64,000 nt of DNA from Eudorina sp. 2006-703-Eu-15 (lineage: Eukaryota; Chlorophyta; Chlorophyceae; Chlamydomonadales; Volvocaceae). The number at the start of each line of letters is the position of its first letter. Position 1 is the first letter of the stretch. The stretch covers positions 434,001 through 498,000 of the forward strand of contig BDSI01000080.1 in the NCBI GenBank assembly GCA_003117195.1, read 5' to 3'. Shown here one piece after another: positions 1-12,100 of the stretch. The notes under the pieces were generated by a model. It made no database searches and was not told the origin of the DNA. It was given only the letters and a program-made list of their open reading frames with translations. The translations under genes and the position numbers were made by a program.

Positions 1-2835
1 GACCATCATCCCACCTGTGGTGCAGCTCTTGATGGCGCGCCCACATGTTCTCCAGGCCCTCCTCAGCCACCAGGGCCAGGGCCTCACGCATGGCATAGAA
101 GGTGCTGACGGGGGCTGTGACATCCATGCAGGGACAGGGCCACCGAGGCAACAACCCGTCATGCATTGCTCCACAGCACATGGCGCACGTGAAAGGATAG
201 ACGTCATTGGCGGAAATGAATCACTGCTCGGCGAATTTTCCCCAGTGGTGTCAGAATCCCCTTCCGATCCGTGCCCCTGCACTGGTGTGCACTCGCTGTC
301 ACGTGTGCACGTGATCGACAGCAGATCCCTTGCATCACCAGCGCACACGTCCGCCCGCCCGCCCGCCGCCCTACCGGTATGGTGGTAGGAGCGCTTGCCG
401 AACCAGCCCCAGTAGTCGCCGATGAGGTTCATATCCAGGTTGTAGGTGGCCGGCGGCGTCTTGCGGCGCTGCAGCTTCTCCATCGCCCGCTCCGACATGA
501 AGAACGGCGATGCGCCTGTGCAGTCCAGGAGCGGTGCGAAATATTAAACGTAAAGACGGCCACAAATCGACCACACGGCCGAGCTCTGCGTGAGGGCGGC
601 ACCCTTCGTAATCAAAGGTATGTTCCTAAATGCCGAGCAGTAAGCCCGGACACATCAGACCCTCCTCCCCAGTGCGGCTCGACCGCTCCACACTGGACCC
701 ACATCACGAGCTCCCATGGACGCGCCCAGAACCCCGCGACGGGACCCCTCGCACACACATAAGAACACAGCCGCTGCGGCTGAAAGTTGGCGAGCTGCTG
801 ACTGCGTGTTTTCTTCCGTCCACCGCCCCGCACCTGGCGGGCCAGAGAGGCACTTTTGGCTGCCGCTGTAGATGCAGTCGACGCCCCACTGATCGGCGAA
901 GAGCGGCACGCCACCCAGCGAGCACACCGTGTCCACCAGCAGCAGGGTGCCGGTCTGGCGGCAGAGGTCGCCCAGGCCTGCCAGAGACTGCGAGCAACAC
1001 AGAGACCCCAGTGGATAAAAAAAAAATATATATATAATTATTATATGATGGGTTACGAATGACCATTGTTGCCGAATGACCCTAGCCGTTTCACGAGACC
1101 CCGCATTTCCCATCACTCGGTCATATGCCGACTTCACACACCCCGCCTGTGACCCAGGCTGAAGGCTCGTTCCGGACGACTAATACGTCCCCATCCGAAA
1201 GGAGCGTGGAAACGGGAAGAAGAAGCGTTTGCACACTAACCCATTTAGTCACATTCACGGCCCTGCCCGATGCGTCTGGGCCGCACCTGGTGCGTGCCCG
1301 TGCTGCTCTCGCCCTGGCACAGGAACAGGACCGCTGGCTTGTGCTCCAGCAGCGTCTTCTTCAGAGTCTCGTATGAGAACGTCTGACCAGCCGGGACCTT
1401 GATCTCCACCACATCCGCTGCGGGGCCGAGCGCGGAAACAGACTCCATGAAGAAAGACTATACCGCTGGTCCCGTTGCAGGTGCGCTCAGTTCACCACAA
1501 TAGCACTGCCGCCCTTGAGTGGCCCCAAGTACTGCCCTCCCCATTTCCTGTTGTGCGCGAATTCGCGTCCCGATGGGCAAGCCCCAAGCTAAATTGAAGC
1601 CCCAAGCTAAATTGCAAGTGTATCAAGGAACCCCCCGCCGTCCCCGTCGATGTCTGCCAGACCCTGCTTGACCTTGCACTGGCAAGAACACTATAAACAC
1701 ACTCGCACCCGCCCAGCTCCCGCAAAACCCTGGACCTTGCTCGCACACACCCTGGTAGCGGCGAGACAGGATGCCGACGCGCTCTCCCCAGATGCCCGCG
1801 TTGCCGACAACCACCTTGTCGCCCGGCTCAACCAGATTGGCGATGGCCGCCTCCATGCCCGCATGGCCAGTACCGCTGACCATCAGCGTGTACTTCGACT
1901 TGGTCTGGAAGGTGTAACGCAGGCCCTCAGACAGCTCGTCCATGATCTGGGTCGGTGGGTTGGTTTGAACATGTGCAGGACCAACAGTCAGCTCCGTAAG
2001 ATGCAGCATTGACTACAGCCACAGATGCTTCCCCAAGCTGCCAACTGCCGTCACAGTCGGCGTAGGTTTGTAAAAAGATGGGAAAGCTAGGTACGGCTAC
2101 GTTCGGACTCGGCGTGTGTGTTTGGGGGGAGGGCCGGGCGTGGGGGGCCAGGGGATTTGCGCGCAGGAGCCAGGGCCCCTCAGCCCTCCCCCGCCCCGCC
2201 TTCCACCCTAAACTTCGTACACCACACACAGGGCAATCTCGGTCACAACTATTCTTGTGAAAATCGCCCAAAGTGTCACCAAACGCTTCCTCAATGCCCA
2301 TCCGCAATTTAAGCTCGTATTAAAGCGCGACAATGGCTCCAATTCACGCAGGTATGCAAGCGTCCGAACGTCCTTAAGGCGGCTGTCAACTACTACAACA
2401 TCGGAAACGCTGCGAAAAAGCGGTGATCCTGTCACCATATGATAATTTATACCTTGAGGAAAGGCGGGTGCATATGTCCCAGCAACGGGAGCGTCTGAGC
2501 AGCCAAAATCCGTGGATGCGCGTTAGCAGGTCCCGGGCCCATCAGAAGACGAGAGGGAACCTGCAGCACATTATAGGTAACTTGGATTAAGCAAGATGTA
2601 GATCGCCATGAAAGTCACTGGTATCTGTAATCGAACAGCGACCATGCTACGTCAAGACACGCCTGTGTAATACGATCTAGCGACTGACCTCGATGACTCC
2701 CGATGGGGCACGATGCGTGTTATCAACACCAGTGATTTCCTCGGCAGCACGAGCAGCCCAACGCGCTGGGGCGACATATCCCCGGACGCCGAGCGTCTCA
2801 AGGACAGGCGCAAGAAGTTTTTGCGCGTTTCTCAT
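1..2835 (-). CDS. AGT1: Alanine/serine-glyoxylate aminotransferase (class V PLP enzyme), 3' end outside window
   Basis: This enzyme moves an amino group to glyoxylate to make glycine in photorespiration. Seven exons were placed at 2835-2689, 2560-2453, 1946-1751, 1417-1287, 987-834, 515-375 and 114 to about 15; all junction phases agree. The first 49 codons, starting MRNAQKLL with many Arg and Ala, look like a mitochondrial presequence. Exon 2 holds the family block [13 protein letters not shown] followed by GHMHPPF. Later blocks are [12 protein letters not shown], the PLP-pocket Asp in [12 protein letters not shown] (D213), the PLP lysine in [10 protein letters not shown] (K239), and [11 protein letters not shown]. 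The last visible exon reads [20 protein letters not shown]. The C-terminal third lies beyond base 1. I assign AGT rather than another class V enzyme from the extended match to AGXT. Mitochondrial location and preferred amino donor are inferred. Confidence 0.93.
1017..1046. repeat. A/T tract inside an AGT intron
   Basis: An A-run followed by alternating TA and then ATTATTATA. It lies in the intron between the exons at 1417-1287 and 987-834 and stands out from the GC-rich surroundings. No function is evident. Confidence 0.7.
1579..1614. repeat. 18-bp tandem duplication in an AGT intron
   Basis: The unit AAGCCCCAAGCTAAATTG occurs twice head to tail (1579-1596 and 1597-1614) without mismatch, in the intron between exons 3 and 4. 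It looks like a recent slippage duplication. Confidence 0.85.
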
Positions 2836-3152
2836 GGCTGCGAGTGATAACAATAAGCCACACACAGAAGTTGTGGCAGGTGTATGAGACTGTTGAAATC
2901 TTACTCAAGTGCGGGAGTCAATGCACGACATAATTACGGCAGGTCCGGCTCTACCTCTCAGCTCGTCGCGCGATGCACTATCTAACTATGGGGTCATGAC
3001 AGAAATGTACGCGCCGACAATACTTCAAATTATCTACGGAATGTTGAATTATGACCGGACTTGACTTCCAGGGGGAGAAGCAAATGTCCGAAGGGTTGGA
3101 CGGTCATCTGGCATTATTTTAGAGACGTTATCTGGAACCTGTCTTGCTCGGC
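2836..3152. promoter_or_regulatory. Divergent intergenic region between AGT and the giant PLAT gene
   Basis: The 317 bases separate the start codons of two divergently transcribed genes, so they must hold both 5' UTRs and probably a shared promoter. The GC content is lower than in the flanking exons. I see no clear TATA box or coding segment. Confidence 0.6.
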
Positions 3153-6100
3153 ATGGCTAACCGGAGCGAAGCTACGAACTGGCGGAGCCAAATTGCTGGC
3201 TTCGTCGAAAGTACTGACAGCAATTTACGAAATATACGCAGAGATGCAGTGCCCCCGGCTCAGCCTAGTGCGCTGCCGTTGGGTGGACGGGTAAGGGAAG
3301 GTCCTGTTCACAACATGAAAACGGGACTGCGACCTGTCGTGACAGCTGCACCTAAATCACGCTTGCACAGGTACCTTCTCGCCATCCAGAAGCCGTTGCA
3401 ACAGCTCGTGCGGAACTCAGCACATTGCTGGCTGCTGTTCAGGTAAGAAGCTTTTGAGCTTTGACGACATACCGCCGCTGGCCTGTCCGAACCCTGGCCC
3501 TAGTCCTGATTCCGCCCATCACATTTTGCAGGGATCCCTTGCTGACTTACGGGTTGAAGTTGCTGCGGCTAAGCGTCTTTCAACCCACGCGAGCGCGGCG
3601 GTCGCCGGGGACATGTCACCGGTGGCGAAGGCCCCAACCAATCGCTCGAGCTCGGTGCAGCCGCGCCCACGTGAACAGCGCACCACAACCAGCGAAATAA
3701 CGCCCCCAGTGCACCTTCGAGCATCTGCCGTTGCGGCTCCGTACGCGCTGGGCCAGTCGTATGGGCCACTTTTCACGTCCCCGCCAGGTATGTGAATGCG
3801 AGTGACTGGATCTTCTGGGCTCCCATGATATGCTGTTGCAAGGAGTGCCGGTGCTGTGATGATCATACTCACTAAGAGTCGCGCATTTGATGTGACGGCC
3901 CGTGCGTTTCCCTTCAGGTCCCGAGGGGCTGGGGTTGTCCTCACCAGCCGTGCTCAGCGTCACCACGCCGCCAGCATCAACCGCGAGCTCCACCGCACCC
4001 CAAAACGAGGAGCTAGTCAAGGCGATCGACCAGCGACTGCTTGAGCTGGGCCACAAGATTGAACGCTCCCTTGAACGGTCTATGGAGGAGCAAACCATGC
4101 GCGTGCAACTGCAGCAAGCAGTCCAGGCCGCTGCTGCACTGCAGCAGCAACAACAGCAACAAATGATGTTGCGCAGTAGCGCACCGTCGCAGTTGTTCAC
4201 GGGTTTTGGTGCGGCCATTGCATCAGCAGCAGCGGCGGCAGGTGCCCAGCCCGCCACCGAGGCGCTGCCCGCCACCTCCATGTCCACCTTGTCCGTGCCG
4301 GCGCCGCAATCCGCTGCCACTGTTAGCGCCGTAGTGCCCGCGAGTAGCAACAGCGGTGCGCCGCCTGCGGCCAGCGATACCGCAAACGGGACCAGTCCGG
4401 CGGTGCCAGCGGGGAGTCCATCCCCTCTTATCCTGCTGGCCATGAACAAGGCGGACGCAGCGGAAAAGATGTCGGCCGAAGTCAGCAAGGAGCTGCAAGT
4501 GTTGCAGAAGGCGGCCGCAAAAGATGTGGAGGACACAGAGAAGCGGCTGTCGGGCTTGCAGGTGAGGCTTTGTTGACGGATTGACATGGTCTACTCCGTT
4601 GTGTGCATTGTACGTGTGGCGACATGCGCGAGCCCCGTCATGAGGTGCTGAGTTTTTGTTCATCCCGAGATGTGCCCTCTCCATGCTTGTTGCTACCGCG
4701 ACAGGACTCATCGCGGCAGCACTGGGAGAAGTTGTGCCAAGTCTCCTCGCAGGTCGACTCGCTGCTGTCGCAACGCTCAGGTATGCGGGCTGCATTCACA
4801 TTTGCCACTGGCTCGCAGGACGTGCTCTTGCTTACCGCCGATTTGCCGCTGTCGCGTATGCATATTCCGCAGGCACTGCAGAGCTGCAGGCGGAAGTCGC
4901 CCGCGTGGCAGCAAAGCTAGTCCAGCTGGAAGCGGGCCAGGATCGTGCCATGGGCAACCTGGACGAACATCAGCGCCTGATGCGCCAGTTGACTTCAGCT
5001 CTGCAGAAGGTAGGTCTGGAGTTCGATGTGCGCACTTGCGGCGTGGCATGGCCATGCGGCCAAAAGGGTCACGCGGTGCCCAACCGTTTCCAGTTTGGTA
5101 AGCGGCGACATTTTCAGTACGTCTCGGAGATGAGAAGAACACAGCAGCAGCGGCCAAATGCACAGCGTTTGAGCTACTAGGGTTGCCGTTGACAGTCGAA
5201 TCGGTGACCGCCGTACCCGCCTCGTACAACACTACTAGATTGCTCACATTGGGGCAGGAATGTTGCCTGCGCCAGGAATCCTCAGTGCACGGCCACTGAA
5301 GGTGGTCATGGGCACTGCTTGGCAGGGGAAGGGAAAGCTGTATTGCAGTATAATGTTCTGGACATGAGGTCTCCACATTTTTGGTCGTGCAGTGAGCCTT
5401 CATTGGTGTCCGTCCCTGCAGCTGACGCAGGAAGCCGAATCCGAGCACGCCATCTCTCACAGCCGCCATGGCGAGCTGGCCGCCAAATTGGAGGCCGCCG
5501 CAGCGCGGGCAGGAGAACTGGAAGCCCGCGTGGCGCGGGCCGGCGACGTTGAGTCGCGCATGTCGAGATTGACCGACGTTGAGGTCAAATTAGCGCGCCT
5601 GGGTGATCTGGAGGCCCGCACCGCGCGCCTGCCGGACTTGGAGGCGCGCGTGTCTCGTCTGGCGGACCTGGAGGTCAAGGTGGCGCGCATGGGCGATGTC
5701 GAGGCGAAGCTGACACGCCTTGGCGAGGTGGAAGCCAAGCTGGCGCGCATGACTGACCTTGAGGCCCGCGTGGGTCGGCTAGGGGACGTTGAAGCACGCC
5801 TAGCGCGGCTGTCGGATATGGAGATCAAGCTGGCGCGCATGGGCGAGCTGGAAGCTAGGCTAGCGCGCATGGGCGATGTGGAGGCCAAGATGGCTCGCCT
5901 GAGCGAAGTGGAGAGCAAACTGGCACGGCTGACGGATGTCGAGCTGCGGCTGGCACGGCTGGGCGACGTGGACGGCAAGCTGGTTCGACTGGTGGACATG
6001 GAAGGCAAGGTGGCGCGCCTGGCTGACGGGGCGGACTCACGGACGAAGCTGATTGCCGACCTGGATTCACGCGTATCGGCGCTGCAGGTGAGTGCGCTTA

Positions 6101-9100
6101 CAACATAATCTCTCTGGTTTATCCTCGCCTTGTTTCTCATATGGCCAAGAAGAGAAATCCTTGATCAAGTGACATTGTGAGCCAAGCGAGCTGGCGTCGT
6201 CCGGCAAACTACGCGTCTCCTTGTGGTTGGGAGGGCCGACAGAGAAGGTGTTCTTGAAACTTCACAGCAACACCAGCTTGCAGCCCGAATGAACTGGGCG
6301 AACTTTCCGTCCTTTGATCCCAACCCCTTGCCTTGCCACCGATGCGACTGCGGCATGTGGTGTCGGGCGTATGCAGACATCCGTGGCCGCAGTGACCGCG
6401 GTTGCGGCGAACGCCACCGCGTCAAGGTCTGTGCCGCCACCGGTGGCAACGCCGAGCCCAGACCCGGGTGGCCAAGAGGTGCTCCGTCGCCTGGCCGCGA
6501 TGGAGCAGCAAGTGGCACGGCTGGCGGCGGCCGAGCAGTCGAGCCAGGTGCAGGAGCGCAGACGAGGAATGTCGCCGCTGGGCTACACGTCGACAGACGG
6601 CATGAGGTGCGGAAACTTATAACGAAATCGGTCTACGTCATTGACAGAATGTCCCCCATACAGCGTCAGATGTGACCTAACCAGTGCACGTGCTGCGGGT
6701 CATCTGATGCCTTGTATTGCTCATATCACGTCGGCCCCCACCCAAGCTTTCCCCCCCTCCTGCACCGGGCTCCCACCCCCCCTGTCCGGCAGGTCACCGG
6801 ACAGCAGCTCGCCCGGGCCGTTGGCGGGGCTTTTCAACGAGGCTACCGGTGGTCGAGTCACCGGGCAGGGTCACGACCCGCGGCGGTCGGAACACCTCAC
6901 CAGCGCGCCACCCAAGGTATGTGGATATGGGGCACATGCTCTGGACTGGTGACCAGATAAGTGAGTGTTCTTGGTGGTACCGCCTGCGCTATTCAAGTTG
7001 ACCACTCCCGTCAGTCTGTGAGCCTCCAGTGCCTCCTCAACGCCTCACCCTGAACCGGTACGCTCCATGCGGCATGCAGGACATCGTGGATCGTGTCAAG
7101 CAGCTTGAGGACACGGTCCTGCGAAGCAATTCATTCGGGCAGAGCGGTGCGTCGCGGCCCATGCAGACTATCATGGCGCGCATGGAGCGGCTGGAGCAGA
7201 TTGTACGCGCGGAGAACAGCATTGAAGCCATGGCGCAGGCGAGTTTCAACCATGGTTGCCAACAATGGTTTAGGTAGCCCTGAGCGTCGGAAGGCATGGA
7301 CCAACCCTCTGGTGGAGCGAGCCCGTCAGGGGGGCTATGCACCGAAGCATGTCCCAGCAAATGACTTGCGAAAGCTGTTTATCTCACTGATACGTCCGCC
7401 ACCTGCTGTTTGTAACAGGAAGCGCGCTTGGCGGTGGCAGAAGAGTTCGTGCTTGAGCTGCGGCGTGACTTCCACGACGTGGTTGGTCCCACCCTGGAGA
7501 AGCTTGCGGCGCACGTGTCCGAGCTCCGCAAAGGCCAGGGACCCGGCCAGGCGAGCTGGGGCGGGATGATGATTTTAGGGGGTCTAGACTGTGCCCTTTG
7601 TAGCACGGCAGTCGATGTGTGCGCAGGTCTCCGTGCACCTGAATGTCCGTCGTTTGCACAATCACCCGCAGTTGCAGGCTCGAAAGCACGTTCACCGGCA
7701 AGTCTTCCTCAATCGAATCACTGCTTTTTTTAACCCGGTGATTTCTCGTCACTCGTATACTTGCGATACAGGGATCCCCCGACGCCGGCAAGGTGGTCTC
7801 TGAGCTACGGGCGCTCACCCACCGTGTTGACACGCTGGATGCCCAGGTCGCCTCGGCTATGGACCGTAACGCCGCCGCTGCGCCAATGGAAGCCGCGGCA
7901 CGCGATGCTGGCGTCGCGGGCGGTTTGCACGAGCGGGTTAACATGCTGGAGCTGCAGGTCAAGGAGTTCAGCAGCGCTGTGGAGGACCACAGCAGCATCT
8001 TCAGCCGCCTGCAGCGCCACCAGGCCGCGCTGGAGAAGGTGCAACACGAGGTGGATTTGCTGCGCAGCAGCCTGGGCAATGAGGTGGCGGGAATAAAGGC
8101 GCGTGTCGCGGCCGCTGATGGTGAGATGGATAGCACGCGCAACCAGCTGGAGGAGCTGCTGCGGCTGGAGGAGCAGCTGGCTGGGCTGTCGGAGTCTGTC
8201 GGGAGCCTGACAGAGCGCCTGAGCGGGCAAGAACGCCAGATTATGGCGCTGGAGCAGCATCAGGTGGAGCAGCGGCGCGCAGCGGACGAGGCTGTTCAAG
8301 AGCTGGATGGGCGTCTGAATGGCCACAGCGCGCGGCTGACGGAGCAGCAGCGCGAGGCGAAGGCCGCCATCCAAGAGCTTACAGAGCGTGTGGACGGACA
8401 GGACGGTCGCCTGGTCAACCTGGAGCGCCAGCGGGAGGAGCAGTTGGGGGCGGCGCGGGGTGCAGATGACACAGCAGCGGCATTGCAGCGCCTATCCGGC
8501 CGCGTCACAGACCAGGAGGACAAGGTCCGGAACCTGGAGGAACAGCTGGCGGAGCAGATCGCCGAGGAGAACGCCATGCAGAGGCTGGAGGAACGTCTGA
8601 ACGGGCACGAGGAGCGCTTGGATAAACTGGAGGAGCGGCAGGTGCAGCATGAAAAGTCGTCGGACGTGCTCAAGGGCCTGTCCGACCGGCTCCAGGGGCA
8701 ACAAGATCAGGTCTCGCAGCTCCAAAAGGCACAGCAGGAGCAGAAGGCGGCTGCAGATGCTGCGATTCAGGGCCTGAACACGCGCTTGGCGAGTCAGGAG
8801 GACAAGGTGACGGAGCTCGATTCGCGTCAGCGTGACCAGCACAAGGCGGCGACCGTCGCTCTGGAGAAGCTCACAGAACGTTTGGACGGCCAGGCAGATA
8901 GGGTTGCGGAGCTAGCGGACCAGCAGGAGGATCAGCGCCGGGCTGTTGAGGCGGCGACCGTCACGGCTGCCGCCTTGTCAGCAACGGCCGCTGGGGGTGC
9001 AGCAGCTGCTAGAGCAGGTGCGGGTGCAGTGACCCGCGCACTGCCTCCGGACGCTGGGCCCGCAACGCCGGACACTGACGCGGCCAGCAAGGAGTCCCTC

Positions 9101-12100
9101 GAGGAGCTGGGCGCAGAGCTAAGGTCAAAACTGGATGGTCTGCGCACCAGCATCGGGGACGTGCGCAAAGAACTGGGCAGCAAAGTGCAGGTTAGCAGCG
9201 TCGCGGGTTTCACAAAAACTGGGTGGAGCAGGCACCGTGCCAGGGTGTGCAGGGCACACAGCGTGTCCTGGCTTACACCGCCAAGCTTAAGCCATGCACC
9301 TAAATAAGGTCAAGGGTAACGCGTTTTGATGTCCGCAGCTTTCACTGTCGGGTCGCGCGTATAGTTGCCTGCACGGTTTACTTTGGCAGGGTTGGCTTCA
9401 CTGCGGACTTTTGTGCGCATATGTTTGGCCACAGGTATTGGACGCACAGATCCACGAGCTCCTGGCCTTCCGCGAAGAGATCCTCTCAAGTTATGTTGAG
9501 CTCCAGGTGCGCTGCGACGGCGGACAGCGTGTTAGGGTGTGTGCACCGTTGTCGGGTAAGGGGCGTTATTGGTACCGTATGTACCACCGTTGACTGTGGC
9601 CTACGCGCACGCGCAGGATGGCGTCGAGCGGGCTTCCAACGCGGCCGACGACGCCACGAAGAAGGCCTCGGATCTCGACGATCAACTCACGGTGGGACAT
9701 GCGCATATAGACATGGGTGTGGGTTGCATCGTGGGGTAATGGCAAGGGCCCGCATGACTTCGAAGCGTTTGCATCGTGCACTTTAATCTTTGTGTGATTT
9801 CTGTTGCCTCTTGCAGTCGCTGTCGGAGAAAGTCGACACGCAGGCGAAAGGTGCCTTGGACCCTGCAGCTGTGGACGGGCTGAAGAAGCAGTTGTCCGAG
9901 CTGCAGCAGCGCGTAAGTGCGTGACACCCGTTTCGTGCCCCTATGACTGGACGCCCCGTCTTTGGCTTGGACTACTCTGTCGTTCGGTTTGCATGAACAC
10001 GTATTCCTGGAGTGCAATGCATCGACACGCATTCTTTGCAGGCGTGCATGTCCACTTGGCGACCGGCGTGTCTGGGTTTCTCATGCGCTGACTGCTGCGT
10101 CCGCAGGTGTCTGATGGGGCCGCAGCGCAGCAGGGCCGTCTGGAGTCGTTGGAGGCGAAGGTGCACGCGCTGAGCGAGCTGCTGACGGCGGCTAGCCAGG
10201 ATTCGCAGGTGGGTGGGTGCAGCGCATAACTGCGCCCGTGCTCAGCCTTTGATAATTCTGCTGCTGGGTCTGTAACCAAGGCTGTCGGCTCATCATCATG
10301 TGTCGCTGGTGTGTTCGTCGATGTGCCTGCCAGCCCTGCACAAACTCGGGCAATGCACCTAGCCGGCCCTTCTGACTGCCGATCCAACTTTGCAACAGGC
10401 TGCGGTAGAGGCCCGCTCTCGGGCGGAGGAGCTGGCGTACGAGTTGTCCCAGGCGCAGGAGTCCCTGGACGGCCTCGCCCAGGACTCCGGACGCCTCGCG
10501 GAACAGCTCGCGAAGGTAGCCATCGCGGGCGAACGGGCCTCTGAGCAGCTGGATCGCGTCGCCGCGGATGTGCAGGGACACAGCGCCGCCATTGCCAAGC
10601 TGCAGGACGGCCTGCAACGCGCTGCGGAAGCCCGGACGCCGCCGCCGGCGCCGCTGATGGGCTCCCGCTCGCCGCCGCCGCCGCTGCCGCCGCGGCCTTC
10701 ACTGCCTCCAGAACCCTCGGCGGACAGCACTCCGCTGCGTTCCATCTCAGCTGCGCCAAGCGGCGAGGCGCCCGAGTCGGCTTCACGGATAAGCATGGCA
10801 TTACCGTCAACACGCTCGGGTGGATCGCAGGCCATCCTCAACCCACTGTACTCCGCCTCCAGCGAGGACAACGTGTTTGCCGGCGTCACGCCTTCGTCTT
10901 CCTTGGGTGGTGCGACCGTCACCCACGGGTCTCCCGCCCAGCAGCAGCAGGCCGGCGGCACGCCTGGAGGATCCGCCAAGGCGCGAGGCGCGTTGGAGTC
11001 GCTGCCGGATGTGACGCCGCCGGCCGTGTCAGAGGAAGCGACTGTGCGTGACAAGGCACAGTTCTACGAGCATTTGGCCAGCAAGGTGGCGGCCGAGAAC
11101 GCCGGCGGCGTCGCGCGGCGCAACCGCGCAGGTGCCGGGCCAGCTGGGGAGGGGGGCTCTTCCTACGAGTCGAGCGGCGCAGGTGCGCCGCCGGCTCTAA
11201 GTATCGTTAGCCCCGGCGCCATGGACCTCAAGGACGGTGAGCCGATGTCCCCTGGCGCTGCGGCAGCGGCGGCCGCTGGGGCGGTGGGACTTGCTGGCCT
11301 GCGCCACGCTGCACAGGCATCGGGCAGCAACCGCTCCCAGCCGCAGACCCCTAAAGATGCGGGGCTGCCGTTCGTCTCGCCGCCAGCCTCTGCCGGCCTG
11401 GCTGCAGTGCGTGCTGCGCGCTCCGGCGGCCTGTCCGGCGACCTGTCTTCGCCCGGATGGGACGGTGACGACCAGGCGGAGGGCGACGCGGGCGGCCGCG
11501 CGGCCACTACACCCAAGGTGTTCGGCCGCGAGCAAACTTACCGTAGGGGCGCTGCCGACGAGGAGGTTGCTGTCAGCAGCGATGACGAGGACGCGGATTC
11601 TGAGGCCGGCATCCTGCCCCTGACCCGCGAGCGGACGTTCCGCCGTGGGGAGGCTGACGAGGAGGTCTCAATCAGCAGCGACAGCGACCAGGAAGACGGC
11701 GGTTTCGGCCTGGACGAGGCTGCGACAGCCGTGGGGGACGGCGGGCTTGCGGGCTACGAGGACGAGGACGCACTGGAGGCCCCCGCGCTCGACACGCAAC
11801 TGGCGACTACCCGAGGTTTCGATGATGACGACGAGGACGACCTGGGCCTGGGCAGTCTGGCTCCGCCACAGCCAGCGGCATCAGCACCACCAGCACCACC
11901 ACCACTGCCACCTGCTGACTCGGACGCCGCTGCGCGCGAGGCCGCAACCGAGAGCATTGACGGCAAGCACCAGGAGGGTGATGACAAGGATGACAAGTCG
12001 TCGAGCTCCAGCTCCAGCTCTTCTTCATCTAGTTCCTCTGAGAGCGGCGAGTTGGATGAGGAGATCGAGGACGAGGCCGGCATCCAACAGCCCGCCTTTG

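Noticed and set aside
5457..6140. 227-codon minus-strand frame (Arg/Ser-rich) opposite the decad repeats
   Set aside because: It is the mirror of the 30-bp repeats on the plus strand, so its regularity is inherited. The plus frame fits spliced, phased exons on both sides.
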